From: Rodentolepis nana
Lineage: Eukaryota > Platyhelminthes > Cestoda > Cyclophyllidea > Hymenolepididae
Assembly: GCA_900617975.1 (NCBI GenBank)
Contig: UZAE01000915.1
Span: 1 to 16,879 of the forward strand
DNA length: 16,879 bases
Reading direction: 5' to 3'
Shown: piece after piece, positions 1-8,600 of the stretch
Numbering within the stretch: the stretch's first letter is position 1
Layout: the number at the start of each line of letters is the position of its first letter
Made by a program: the position numbers and the translations under genes
The notes under the pieces: generated by a model
Seen by the model: the letters and a program-made list of their open reading frames with translations, nothing else
Database searches by the model: none
What the model was told of the DNA's origin: nothing

Positions 1-1
1 T

Positions 2-35
2 ATCATAAAGCCTGCCATTTGAAATAAATAAATAA
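2..35 (+). repeat. Left terminal inverted repeat
   Basis: It pairs with 961-994. Its inner half is an AAAT-rich stretch that continues to about base 48. Confidence 0.7.
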
Positions 36-960
36 ATATAAATAAATGTTTTTAACCGACATATGAAATCCTTTTACAAGGGTAATTAGGGATATTTCAG
101 TCAAATTGATGGTAAAGGTCAGAATCATCAATTCCAGGTGAAGGTGACCACCAGTTACCAAATGTAAGAAATAGCACCTGTGTGCTCTCAAACTCCAGAA
201 TCCCCAGTTTTCAAGTCCGATAATATTTCCATGGCATCCAAATAACTATCAATGAACGTTCTAGAATGTCCAAAACCCATTTCAAATGAGGGAGTGAAGG
301 AAAATAAGTCTGTATTTGTTTAAGTATATTAATAGGAGGATTTTGAGTAGGAGTTTGACAACGACAAACACAAAATAGTCACAATGGAACAACCGAGGTC
401 GTCTGGGAAGGTCACAATTAACAGCGGTAAAATACTGTGCGATTGCGAAAATATAAGCACATAAAGTAACAGCTTGAATGCCAACTCTTTAACACCCTGT
501 AAGCTTATGTCATTTTGGCCTCTGTTTATGAAGGGGCATTTTGGAAACCTCCGAAAATGGTGAATTATTGAGCTAATTTAATCAACGGAAACGAACACTT
601 AATTATCCTACAACAAAGGTGATTTATGCGTAGTGGTGTATAGATTTAGCTCATTAGCATTCAAAATAAGCTCCATTGGTAATAAGCTCGTAACAGAAGG
701 CGCTAATACAGTTTGAAGCATGTTTAATACGTCGGTGAACTTCGCCAGATGCCACCAAAATTCATCACGTCTGCGGTATCAGACTGCTGAGACACGCGTG
801 AGTGCATTTGGGTGTATTTTTCAAAACAAAAATTAATCGGTCGTTTAGGGATTAAAATAGGAAACTACCGTTATCGAAGTTGGTTAATGTGTCAAAATAA
901 CAACGTTGTCGAGTGTTAAAATTGTGGAGCATAGTCTACCATAAAGGCTACTACGTGTCA

Positions 961-994
961 TTATTTATTTATATCAAATAGCAGGCTTTATGAT
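961..994 (-). repeat. Right terminal inverted repeat
   Basis: It is the inverted copy of 2-35 with two mismatches. Bases 995 onward (GGTTACC) no longer match the left side, so the element probably ends here. Confidence 0.7.
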
Positions 995-1200
995 GGTTAC
1001 CATTAGCAATTTAGTTGACTTCAGGCTTCACAGAGGGGAAGGAACATCAAAGTGAAAAGTCGAGAGGGGGGGGGGGGGAACAGAAGAGTGTTTCAAAGAC
1101 GAAGGTAGATGAAAGGTGATGTGAGTACTGTATAAGTAGTCGACCATGACATACAGTGGGGTCATGGCAGTGTGAAGTCAGAAGTCGACTGCCGGTTCAT
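995..1200. other. Gene-free spacer with a 13-G run
   Basis: No coding frame or RNA gene is visible. A homopolymer of 13 G lies at 1066-1078. Confidence 0.7.
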
Positions 1201-1404
1201 AGACTTTTTTGCCGTATGAGAATACGTTGCCCAGGGTGTAGACTTTTTTGTCGCATGAGTATACGTTGCCCAGGGTGTTAGACTTTTTTGCCGTATGAGT
1301 ATACGTTCCCCAGGGTGCAGTTAAAAGACTTTTTGCCGTATGAGTATACGTTGCCCAGGGTGCACGGACTTTTTTGCCGTATGAGAATACGTTGCCCAGG
1401 GTGC
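1201..1404. repeat. Minisatellite, five copies of a 39-46 bp unit
   Basis: Copies begin at 1201, 1240, 1280, 1326 and 1366. The core is a run of five or six T, then GCCGTATGAGTATACG, then TTGCCCAGGGTG. Copies differ by point changes (GAGA or GAGT in the centre, one TCGCATG) and by 0-7 extra bases at the joints, so unit lengths vary. The open minus-strand frame across it (1178-1462) changes register between copies because units are not multiples of three. A protein repeat is therefore unlikely. Confidence 0.95.
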
Positions 1405-1819
1405 ACAACGTGAAGGTAAGTCTATCACACACCCCCAATGTGTTATTATTAAGTTGTGGCATTTTGTGACTATTTGGTAAGTTAGAATTAGTTCACAACA
1501 GCTACCCTTTTAGTGAGAGAATTTGTCGCTCAGTCTAACAATTTATCCTCCCTCATCCATTTACCTTGTTTTCGTTTCTTCATATGCTTCTTCCAATGTA
1601 CAATAAGTTATCAGATTTCAAGGTAGGTTTAATTTTAGGAAAAGATGTTCTAAGTGTCAAGGCCAAATAGGCTGAATATTTCTTCTTGGAAAAAGTGATT
1701 TTAACAATTGATGGAAGAAAACAACGATCTTTAATGAATGAGGGAATTAAGGTTAGGTTATGTAGGACAACAGATTTATTGGCCAATTGAAGATAAATGA
1801 GAAAGGAGCAGATGAAATC

Positions 1820-1831
1820 GGGGGGGGGGGG
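1820..1831 (+). repeat. Poly-G run of 12
   Basis: An uninterrupted run of 12 G in AT-rich surroundings. Similar runs lie at 1066-1078, 1975-1983 and 8264-8273, all as G on this strand. Confidence 0.95.
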
Positions 1832-1974
1832 TAACTGATGCGGCAGTATTGAGATGGAAAAAACCGGTTTGTAAGAGACAAGCGGAATCAATTGGGCTAT
1901 GAGGTGCTCACTGCTTGGCTTTGTGTGATTGGAGCAAGAACAAACAAACAGAAATCACCAACTGCTGTTAGGTT

Positions 1975-1999
1975 GGGGGGGGGATGGGGTGGGAGGAGT
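1975..1999 (+). other. G-rich stretch, possible G-quadruplex
   Basis: Nine G are followed by AT, GGGG, T, GGG, A and GG. Enough G runs with short spacers are present to fold as a quadruplex in principle. No function is implied. Confidence 0.4.
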
Positions 2000-2603
2000 T
2001 GCAGAAGAGACTTGGGTCAGGGAACCAGTTCAGTTAGATGACATTTCTCCAGGCTACCACTTCTGCTAAACATGTTAACAGGATATGATACAATGCCACA
2101 GCAATTTCATTTGTACATCTTCGATTTTACCAACTAACCATATTGTATCTACAGAAATGGACATGTGTGCCACTCCTGTAAATCTTCGTGAAACCAAAAG
2201 TAGAAGGTCAATAAATCCTCAAAAACTATACATTCCATTCCACTGGGCGACTTACTATTAATTCATTAATATTATTGTGAGCTAAACTAAAGATACTGAC
2301 CTCAGAAGTATGCATATTGAAATGAAATATGCTGTTAAATCAACAAAAGTTACGACACCCCAACCCCCCAGATGCAACTATAATCTACACCATCAGTAAC
2401 TACGATAAGAGAGTTCAATAAAAACGCGCGGTTTCGAGGATAAAATGTTATTACTTGTTTTGAGAAGTAAGCGATGGAATAACAAACGCACCTGGCACTA
2501 GAAAACCAACCAAAAGCAATAACAACACAAACAAAAGATGTGAGATAATGAGAGAATATTATCTTAAGAAAAATACATGAACCCATACACCACATTATAG
2601 CAG

Positions 2604-3191
2604 TCACCGCCGAGGCACTTTCCTCAGCGGTACAATCGGCCAGAAAGGCATATGCCTGCATTCGCTAAACTTTTCATAGAAGTTGGCAATCTTTGTTTCC
2701 AATTGTAGACGCTTCGCGATCATCGAATTCGATTCTAAGTTGTTAGATATATCAACAAGAGGTGGAAATTTAACAGAAGCGGCTTCTTCCTTAGCCTTCA
2801 TTTTATCTCTCTGTTCTTGATGCCTGTATGTTTTCAGCATAAAATTTAAAAAATCCGCACTCAATGGCTCAATTTCTTCTTCAGTATATTCCCCTTCTTC
2901 GCCTCCTTCTTGATAGAATTCGACTTCCTGATCATATTGATACTCCGGCGTCTCATAATTGAACACCCAATCTGGTAATCCAAGGGAGATTGTGGTTAGC
3001 TGATTAACAATTTCATTATAGCTACGTCTGAGACATTCCTGTTTGTTATAAAGTTCATGCAATTTCACCCAAAGTTCATTAATCCGTTCCTGCTTCTGTG
3101 AAGAACGGGAAGGCAACCTTGGATAGGCTCGCTCAAATTGGTCAATATCGCGACCAATATCTCTTAAAAATTGCTCGAAGAGATTTTCCAT
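2604..3191 (-). CDS. GEMIN8: GEMIN8-like protein, probable SMN-complex subunit
   Basis: A single-exon frame of 195 residues with a true ATG (3189-3191) and a TGA stop (2604-2606). The best match I can recall is vertebrate GEMIN8. Three parts agree in order: an acidic stretch (about residues 87-107) leading into LSADFLNFM; a helix rich in R, Q, K and E (about 118-137, with TYRHQEQRDK), like the charged helix after GEMIN8's EELRQYF; and the C-terminus, where FWPIVPLR (183-190) parallels GEMIN8's YWPVIPLKF. GEMIN8 links SMN to Gemin6/7 during Sm-core assembly on snRNAs in cytoplasm and Cajal bodies. The N-terminal 80 residues are predicted helical and lack the aromatic-rich GEMIN8 N-terminus; PDWVF (73-77) may be a remnant. 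The gene begins 46 bases after the PITHD1 stop and is preceded by a splice acceptor, so it is probably a downstream operon gene. The identification rests on short motifs. Confidence 0.6.
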   Translation of the reverse strand: MENLFEQFLRDIGRDIDQFERAYPRLPSRSSQKQERINELWVKLHELYNKQECLRRSYNEIVNQLTTISLGLPDWVFNYETPEYQYDQEVEFYQEGGEEGEYTEEEIEPLSADFLNFMLKTYRHQEQRDKMKAKEEAASVKFPPLVDISNNLESNSMIAKRLQLETKIANFYEKFSECRHMPFWPIVPLRKVPRR

Positions 3192-3237
3192 GACTATAAT
3201 GAAAGGGAAAAAAGAGAATTAATACAAAAGAGAGAAT
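3192..3237 (-). promoter_or_regulatory. Operon-type intergenic spacer with trans-splice acceptor
   Basis: Read on the minus strand, the spacer is a long pyrimidine-rich tract (TTCTCTTTTTTCCCTTTC) ending in ATTATAG, then TC and the ATG of the GEMIN8-like gene. The acceptor AG is at 3195-3194. No donor is needed if a spliced leader is added here. Flatworm polycistronic transcripts with very short spacers are known. A cis-intron from within PITHD1 that skips its stop is the alternative reading. Confidence 0.6.
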
Positions 3238-3921
3238 TTATTCAACAAAATGTCCGCCTTGAATTAACAAATCCTGCTTATGATCAGCAATGTTGGGTTT
3301 GAGCTCATAATTTGCAATCAAAATATCTTTTCTTCTAGCTTCTGTAAAATCGCCTCGAAGGCCAATGTAGTGAATTTTGGTGGTTTCACCACCGAAATTC
3401 GACTTGAAATGAAGACTGAGGTGCTGTACTGAACCAAACTTCATTACTTTTAGCGGGTATGTAATCTCCCCATTAGGATCCTCGTGTAATTCAAGGACCT
3501 GATCCGGTTCAGCCTAAATAAAGAAACTGAAAAATGTTCTTAAATGGACTACATTTGAATCGTCGAATGTCATATAGGACCTATTTTTAAAAATAGATAC
3601 TGAAGCAGGATGAGTCTCTCCATTTTCACCCGCGACAATAATGCCTTTCAACTTTATAGAACCATTGAAAGGTATGTTAAATAGAAGCTCTTCGTCTACA
3701 TCACTTTCAACAAATGTATCTGAGTCTTTCCTTTCCTATGGATGGATTAATTTATAAAAATAGAATACCTCAAACGGTTTAAAGACCTTCTTTCCCGAAT
3801 CGGCAACACGTTCATTAAGGCACACTAAGTTTTCGATATCAATATATTTATAAAGGCTATATAAATTTGCTGTCTCTTCAGCAGCTTGAATATGATCACA
3901 ATGCCCATGGTGTTCACACAT
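3238..3921 (-). CDS. PITHD1: PITH domain-containing protein 1 (PITHD1), three exons
   Basis: The coding exons are 3921-3769, 3735-3553 and 3513-3238 (stop TAA). They join in phase 0 across introns of 33 and 39 bases, giving 203 residues against 211 in human PITHD1. The match runs the whole length. The N-terminus is rich in His and Cys (MCEHHGHCDH). Next come CLNERVADSGKKVFKPFE, FVESDVDEELLFNIPF, LKGIIVAGENGETHP, AEPDQ, HLSLHFKSNFGGETTK and YIGLRGDFTEARR, ending in NYELKPNIADHK. These are the hallmarks of the PITH fold, the proteasome-interacting domain first seen in TXNL1. No thioredoxin domain is attached. Human PITHD1 has been linked to proteasome association and RUNX1 expression; a flatworm role is unknown. 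A non-ATG extension upstream (to 3939) is not needed, since the ATG at 3921 gives the family-like His-rich start. It is the upstream gene of a probable two-gene operon. Confidence 0.94.
3514..3552 (-). other. PITHD1 intron 2, 39 bases
   Basis: On the minus strand it starts GTAGTCC and ends TTTCTTTATTTAG. It divides the codons for DDSN and AEPDQ in phase 0. An in-frame stop in the intron shows that it must be removed. Confidence 0.88.
3736..3768 (-). other. PITHD1 intron 1, 33 bases
   Basis: On the minus strand it starts GTATTC and ends CCATCCATAG. It lies between KPFE and ERKDSDTF in phase 0. Human PITHD1 reads KPWEERTD across the same point. Confidence 0.88.
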
Positions 3922-3933
3922 TGTTACAAACAA

Positions 3934-3965
3934 CTTCAAGCGAAAAAGGGCAGTTTGGAACTCAC
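3934..3965 (-). other. Possible 32-base intron or trans-splice site in the PITHD1 5' untranslated region
   Basis: On the minus strand GTGAGTTCC begins the stretch and CCCTTTTTCGCTTGAAG ends it, 12 bases before the PITHD1 ATG. The length fits the other two introns of the gene. The same acceptor could instead receive a spliced leader. Confidence 0.4.
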
Positions 3966-5653
3966 CACAAGATCAAGGTTATCTTCCGTTCATAAATTCG
4001 ACCAAAGTGTTATATAGGTAAAAACACATTTGTATTTAATAACAAAGAATGATAATTAAAAATTTATATTCATATTTAGTCGCTTTATATTATTTAAAAA
4101 TGATTGGTACAAAAAGCTATACTATGTCAAAAGTCCATTTTAATTTATAAAGATAAAATTGCAATATCATCAGTTAGAGAGCTTTATATATATACACTAA
4201 CTGAATCATTATTGAGCTGAACTTTGATGCAATATTTTGCATACAAATGGATTGATATAAGCCAAAATTAATAGCGACCATGGTTCATTTACTTTGTAGG
4301 AAGTAAGTAAGCCATATATATGAGAAAAATGAGATGTCAAATAATATCCCCTTCTTAAATGGTATCTGATCAGTTTAATAAACTTTCAAGCATGTGATAT
4401 CAAAAATAAGCATTATTTTGATATGCTGTATGGCCTCGATTTCCCGATTACCTGAACTAGCGGCTTCAAACGACATCATCCAATTTCGACCTACGATTCA
4501 TTTCAGTAAACTTAAAAAGTTAGTTAAAATGAGTTAAAATAGTGGAGTATTTGCCATGACAAAGTTAAAAATCATGCTCCTTTTTAAATTATGATAACAT
4601 ATAATCATTTATTGTTACTTAGGTGATTCGCTAAGTTGGATTACAGTCATGATATTTAAGATGTTTTGTTATCATTGGGAAATGTTTGATTCACAATTTC
4701 GTCTGCAGAAAACGACAGATTCCACGAAGAACAGGTCAGTGTTTCTGATAGGTTAAATAAGGACACTCACGGAGAGTAATTTCTAGAACAATATCAATGC
4801 ATTAGAATTTAACTTGAATGCACAAAATTACCGTAGGTTGGTATATGCCTAGAAATATGTTCTGGTTTTATTGAAAGGGCCAGCATTTCGGATGATATTC
4901 ACAACTCGTGGATGACAAACAATGTTTATTGCCTCTTTCTGGGATCGAAGAAGGCTAGTTTGAAATAGTTTCGGGAACATGAGGGTAACTTGAATTGTAT
5001 TTGCAAAGTACGGATCAAGAAGAAATATTTGAAGTAAATTAGAAAAGTTCTGAAGATGAATTTATCTTTAATAAGATTCTGCTTTGCTTCAATATTTTCG
5101 GAAAATAAATTATATTTCGAAAAGTTGTGCATAATGATGAATAGTCTGGTTATTGTAAAGTCACAATGTTTCCAATAATTTTTGTTTTCGGATTTGAAAT
5201 GAAAGATAAGTAAATTAATGTGACAATCCATTACCGAAAACAAATTTAAATGGGAGATTTAAAAACAGCAAGGGAATTTTTGACGAAATATCTTGGTTAA
5301 TTATTATTGATTAATAAATTTAATGATCAATTACCTCTTGCCCTCATAAGTAAACAATAAGATTATACCATTATATTTTCATGGAAATAAATAGCTACTT
5401 GATTAACCATAATAATGGTAACAAAATGATGAATATTATCTAGGATATATCAATAATATTAGAAACATAAAAAATAATATAAAACGAGTAATACAAATAA
5501 GGCAAGAATCTTAAATTTTAGTTAAAGTATTCTCGGATCAATTTTAGGAGAGAATTTATTATCTTTATAATCATTATATCACAAATGCGAAATAGCTTTG
5601 TTTTCTCTATTTGACGACCTTGCATTTTTAGGTTCTTTTTCAATATTGTATTT
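3966..5653. promoter_or_regulatory. Divergent intergenic region between PITHD1 and the EGFR-like gene
   Basis: About 1.7 kb of strongly AT-rich sequence separates the two outward-facing genes and should contain both promoters. TATA-like words are too common here to choose one. The open frame at 4926-5243 (minus) is low-complexity and unsupported. No RNA gene or repeat was seen. Confidence 0.55.
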
Positions 5654-5699
5654 ATGGATTATCGTCACGCTTTAATATGCCTGTGCATTTCATTTTCAG
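5654..5699 (+). CDS. EGFR: EGFR-like exon 1: start codon and signal peptide
   Basis: The ATG begins a short hydrophobic leader (ALICLCISFS). The exon ends in phase 1 before GTATGC. Splicing the last G to TA of exon 2 makes a Val codon followed by Cys-Leu-Ser-Gln. The small size and the exact phase fit support it. No upstream ATG exists in frame after the stop at 5612. Confidence 0.75.
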
Positions 5700-8600
5700 G
5701 TATGCAATGCTTTTTTGATAACTCTTTGTAGCGGCTTTTGTCACCGATGTAGGGAGATACAGGGGTATACAGTATTTCTACATTGATAAGTTTTAGTATG
5801 CCTGAGCCAAATGAATGTAATTAGTGGATTTCCAATTGATGGTTCCTATGAATATATCAAGAAGTTATTTTCTTCAAGATGTACGCATATAATAGGAAAT
5901 TTAATAATCTATGGACTTCATCCGAGTCGTAAGTATATTTTATGAATTCATAGTTATTAATAAAATTGTATAGGAAGGCAAAACTGACATGAATGCCCGA
6001 TTTTCTGCTCTATTCTTTTTACTTCTTTCCAATTTTTCTTTGAGTTCAATCTTTAAAACGTTTGCTTTTGTTAAAACATTATTACTGGAAACAATTTTTT
6101 CCTTTTTAGCAAATGGAACGGAACCAGATTTAGGTTTTCTAAAAAGCATAGAAGAAATTAGTGGATTTTTGATAATTATGAATTCAAGTATCCGCGAAAT
6201 ACCCTTTTCTAGCCTCAAAGTTATTCGTGGACTTGGAGGGGGATATAAAATTCATGAAGATCTGCCACCGGCTACTCTTCTCATAAGGCACAACTACGAT
6301 TCAAATCGCATCCTCTACAGAATAAACTTTGACCAACTTAAAGGTAATTACTCATCGTTTTCTTAATAAAGTTTAATTGTCCTTAAGTTTCAATTCATAT
6401 CGTAGAACTCCTCTATTAACCTATTTATAAATGGCACCGTAAGATAATCTTTGCATACTTCTAGCGGTTTATTTAAATTTTATTAAATGAAAAAATATAT
6501 AACTTCATTATACCTAATATAAACCAAACTTACAAACTTTAGAACACGTTTGAATTATTTTTAGGACTGTGAACTTTTGGCATTTAATTTGCATTATATT
6601 TGTCAGAGCCTCTTATTATTAACTAAAATTACTCCTTGCAAAATTGCCAAAGAATATTATATTAAACTAGATTTATTTAACCCATGATGACAAGCTTTAT
6701 TATCTAAAAGCACTCGATAAAAATTTTTAAAATCAAACAATTGGCTGGGATGGGGAAACCTGATAACAAATATCATATCTTAGTTTAACTTTTTGAACAA
6801 AATCGCTTCTGACAATTTAGCTAAATGAATTTATTGAGTGACTGTGTCTTTAAAATTACAGCGATCGAAAACGGGGATGTCTATATGTTTGATAATCCTG
6901 TTGGCTGTGATCTGGTCGGTGGACTTGTATTCAAAAATCTCTTCACTAATCCTGCGGAACAGCGCTTTCACAATTCCCTTGATTTGGATTTACCTATTTT
7001 GAATTCCACCCTAAACGAACCCTGCCAATCATCCAATCCAGGCGCATTACTTGGTAAGCGAAATTCTACTTTACATTTAATGCATCCTTATTTGCCAAAA
7101 TCTGGGATAATGCCACTCTCTTCTTACAAGAGAAACACATGTAGTGGTATCAATAGCCTATCTGCACCGCACTGCTCAAATCTTGGTGCCAAATACCTTA
7201 CTAATCTCTTGTCGTTTCGTATGTGCGTGTTTTCTCCCTTATTCTCGCATTTAAGAGACCAATTCGCGATTCGATTCCACAATTAACATGGCACATCTTT
7301 TCTCATTTTCTTTCTAAAATTTAATGTGCAATTTAGCAACCTGAAAATCGACATCAATGTCAATAAACTGCAAATTTGTTTTGATTTATTATCATCAGAT
7401 TTAAAGAAAATAAATTGACTCCTAAGGAGAGACCCCTGCTTGGGGTATATTTGTATCACTTTCTTCTTTAAGCCATAGAAATTGCTTTTGGAAGGGAGGC
7501 ATGTATAAGGAAATAAATTATTTTCAAAAGAGGAGTTCGAAATTTAAATTAATGATAAACAAGATCAAAGGGGTCAATTTTGACTTAATTTGTGTTTTTG
7601 CGAATTCCTTTTTGCGCGATTTATTTATTGAATTAAAGGACAAAACTCGAAACTCACTTAATTGACTTAATGGATGAAATGTAGAAATTATTGAAAAAAA
7701 TGTTCCGGCTTCTATAAGAATCGTCATGCCTGAGTCATATATCATCTTCTAAGTTTAAATTACACTTTCCTTTGAGTTTCCATACTTTTCACAAGATTGT
7801 CATCTGGTTTGTGATCGTCTTTGAGAACTGGCCTTTAAACGTAAAGCCCTAATTTTCATTGCATTTGACTACTGTGAACTTGCTGATAAAATATTATGAA
7901 ATATTGAATTAACCATAATTATAATTAGCTTATATCTTTGACAAGTTGAACATACTTGTATCTACCTCATACAGCTTTTTTGACGATGATAAAAGTTGAG
8001 AAGTAAAGCTCGCTTTTTGGCTCTCTTATAGTAAGGCATAGCAAAACCTTGAGCAAGTTATTTTCCAGGAAAAAAACGTGTTCCATATTTAAATACCCAG
8101 CTTTTTTATTGAGATCGTGTCCGTGATATTCAGAGCTTTCTTGATCAGTTAGTCTAACATGGCCTTGGTTCACTCCGAGCTCCTTGCAGCCACGTGGTGA
8201 CAGCTGAGAAGAGCATGGATCGAATGAGCACTGCGTGTCTTTATAGAAAATAAAAAAATCAGAGGGGGGGGGGAGGAATATTGAATGATGAAAATTCACA
8301 AAAAGTCGAGACTTTGAACAAGGAGTAGTTTTGTTTAACTTCGCTTGAAAATAAACCTTTATCATTCGTTAAGTAACGCTTTTGTGTGAAATCTGTTGTC
8401 GTCATTGTTCATCCACTACCTTATATTCTCCAGGTTTGATGAATTTCAGACATCCTTCAGAAATTTTTAAGATCATTTAGGCAAACTTATTTTTGTTTAG
8501 TCAAGGGTCTGAATACATATAAATATTAGAAGTAATTTTAATGTTACATAGTCAAGCAGTTTTATTCTCTATTCTCTCTCAAACAATTTGTGAATACAGT

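Larger units (their letters stand above)
2..994. mobile_element. Putative non-autonomous DNA transposon with 34-bp terminal inverted repeats
   Basis: Bases 2-35 and the reverse complement of 961-994 agree at 32 of 34 positions (shared start ATCATAAAGCCTGC; mismatches at the C/T after it and at one A/T in the AT-rich part). The inner parts of both arms are AAAT-type repeats. The 925 bases between the arms hold no convincing gene; the longest open frame there (3-191, minus) is mostly arm sequence. This is the structure of a MITE or a deleted class II element of about 1 kb. The family is not recognised. The target duplication cannot be judged because the left flank is a single base. The arms could run further left. 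Confidence 0.65.
1405..2603. other. Gene-free region downstream of the minus-strand gene pair
   Basis: No gene was recognised. It contains a 12-G run (1820-1831), a G-rich stretch (1975-1999), and a splice-acceptor-like site followed by a 34-codon ATG frame (2157-2261, plus). It must hold the 3' untranslated region of the GEMIN8-like gene near 2603. I could not pick a clear AATAAA signal close to that stop on the minus strand. Confidence 0.6.

Noticed and set aside
3..191. 62-codon minus frame
   Set aside because: It runs through the AT-rich inverted repeat arm and has low-complexity composition; no protein signal.
1178..1462. 94-codon minus frame with repeated LGNVFSYGKKV-like segments
   Set aside because: It is a reading of the minisatellite. 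Register changes between copies, so the repeat is in DNA and not in a protein.
1580..1891. 103-codon minus frame with a proline run
   Set aside because: The prolines come from the 12-G run, the start is not an ATG, and nothing is recognisable.
2350..2661. 103-codon hydrophobic minus frame
   Set aside because: It overlaps the end of the GEMIN8-like gene in another frame and lies mostly in its presumed 3' untranslated region.
3922..3939. N-terminal extension of PITHD1 from a TTG
   Set aside because: A eukaryotic gene would start at the ATG at 3921, which gives the His-rich start seen in the family. A likely acceptor also lies within the extension.
4926..5243. 105-codon minus frame
   Set aside because: It is Phe/Ile/Asn/Lys-rich, as expected from AT-rich spacer DNA, with no recognisable domain.
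5989..6109. Hydrophobic leader read upstream of the L-domain exon (ATG at 5989)
   Set aside because: It resembles a signal peptide, but exons 1 and 2 upstream supply a better leader and the missing start of the L domain with exact splice phases. This stretch is intron with a pyrimidine tract.
5940..6218. 92-codon minus frame
   Set aside because: It is an antisense shadow of the receptor L-domain exon.
7524..7745. 73-codon minus frame
   Set aside because: Low-complexity, AT-driven composition and no match.
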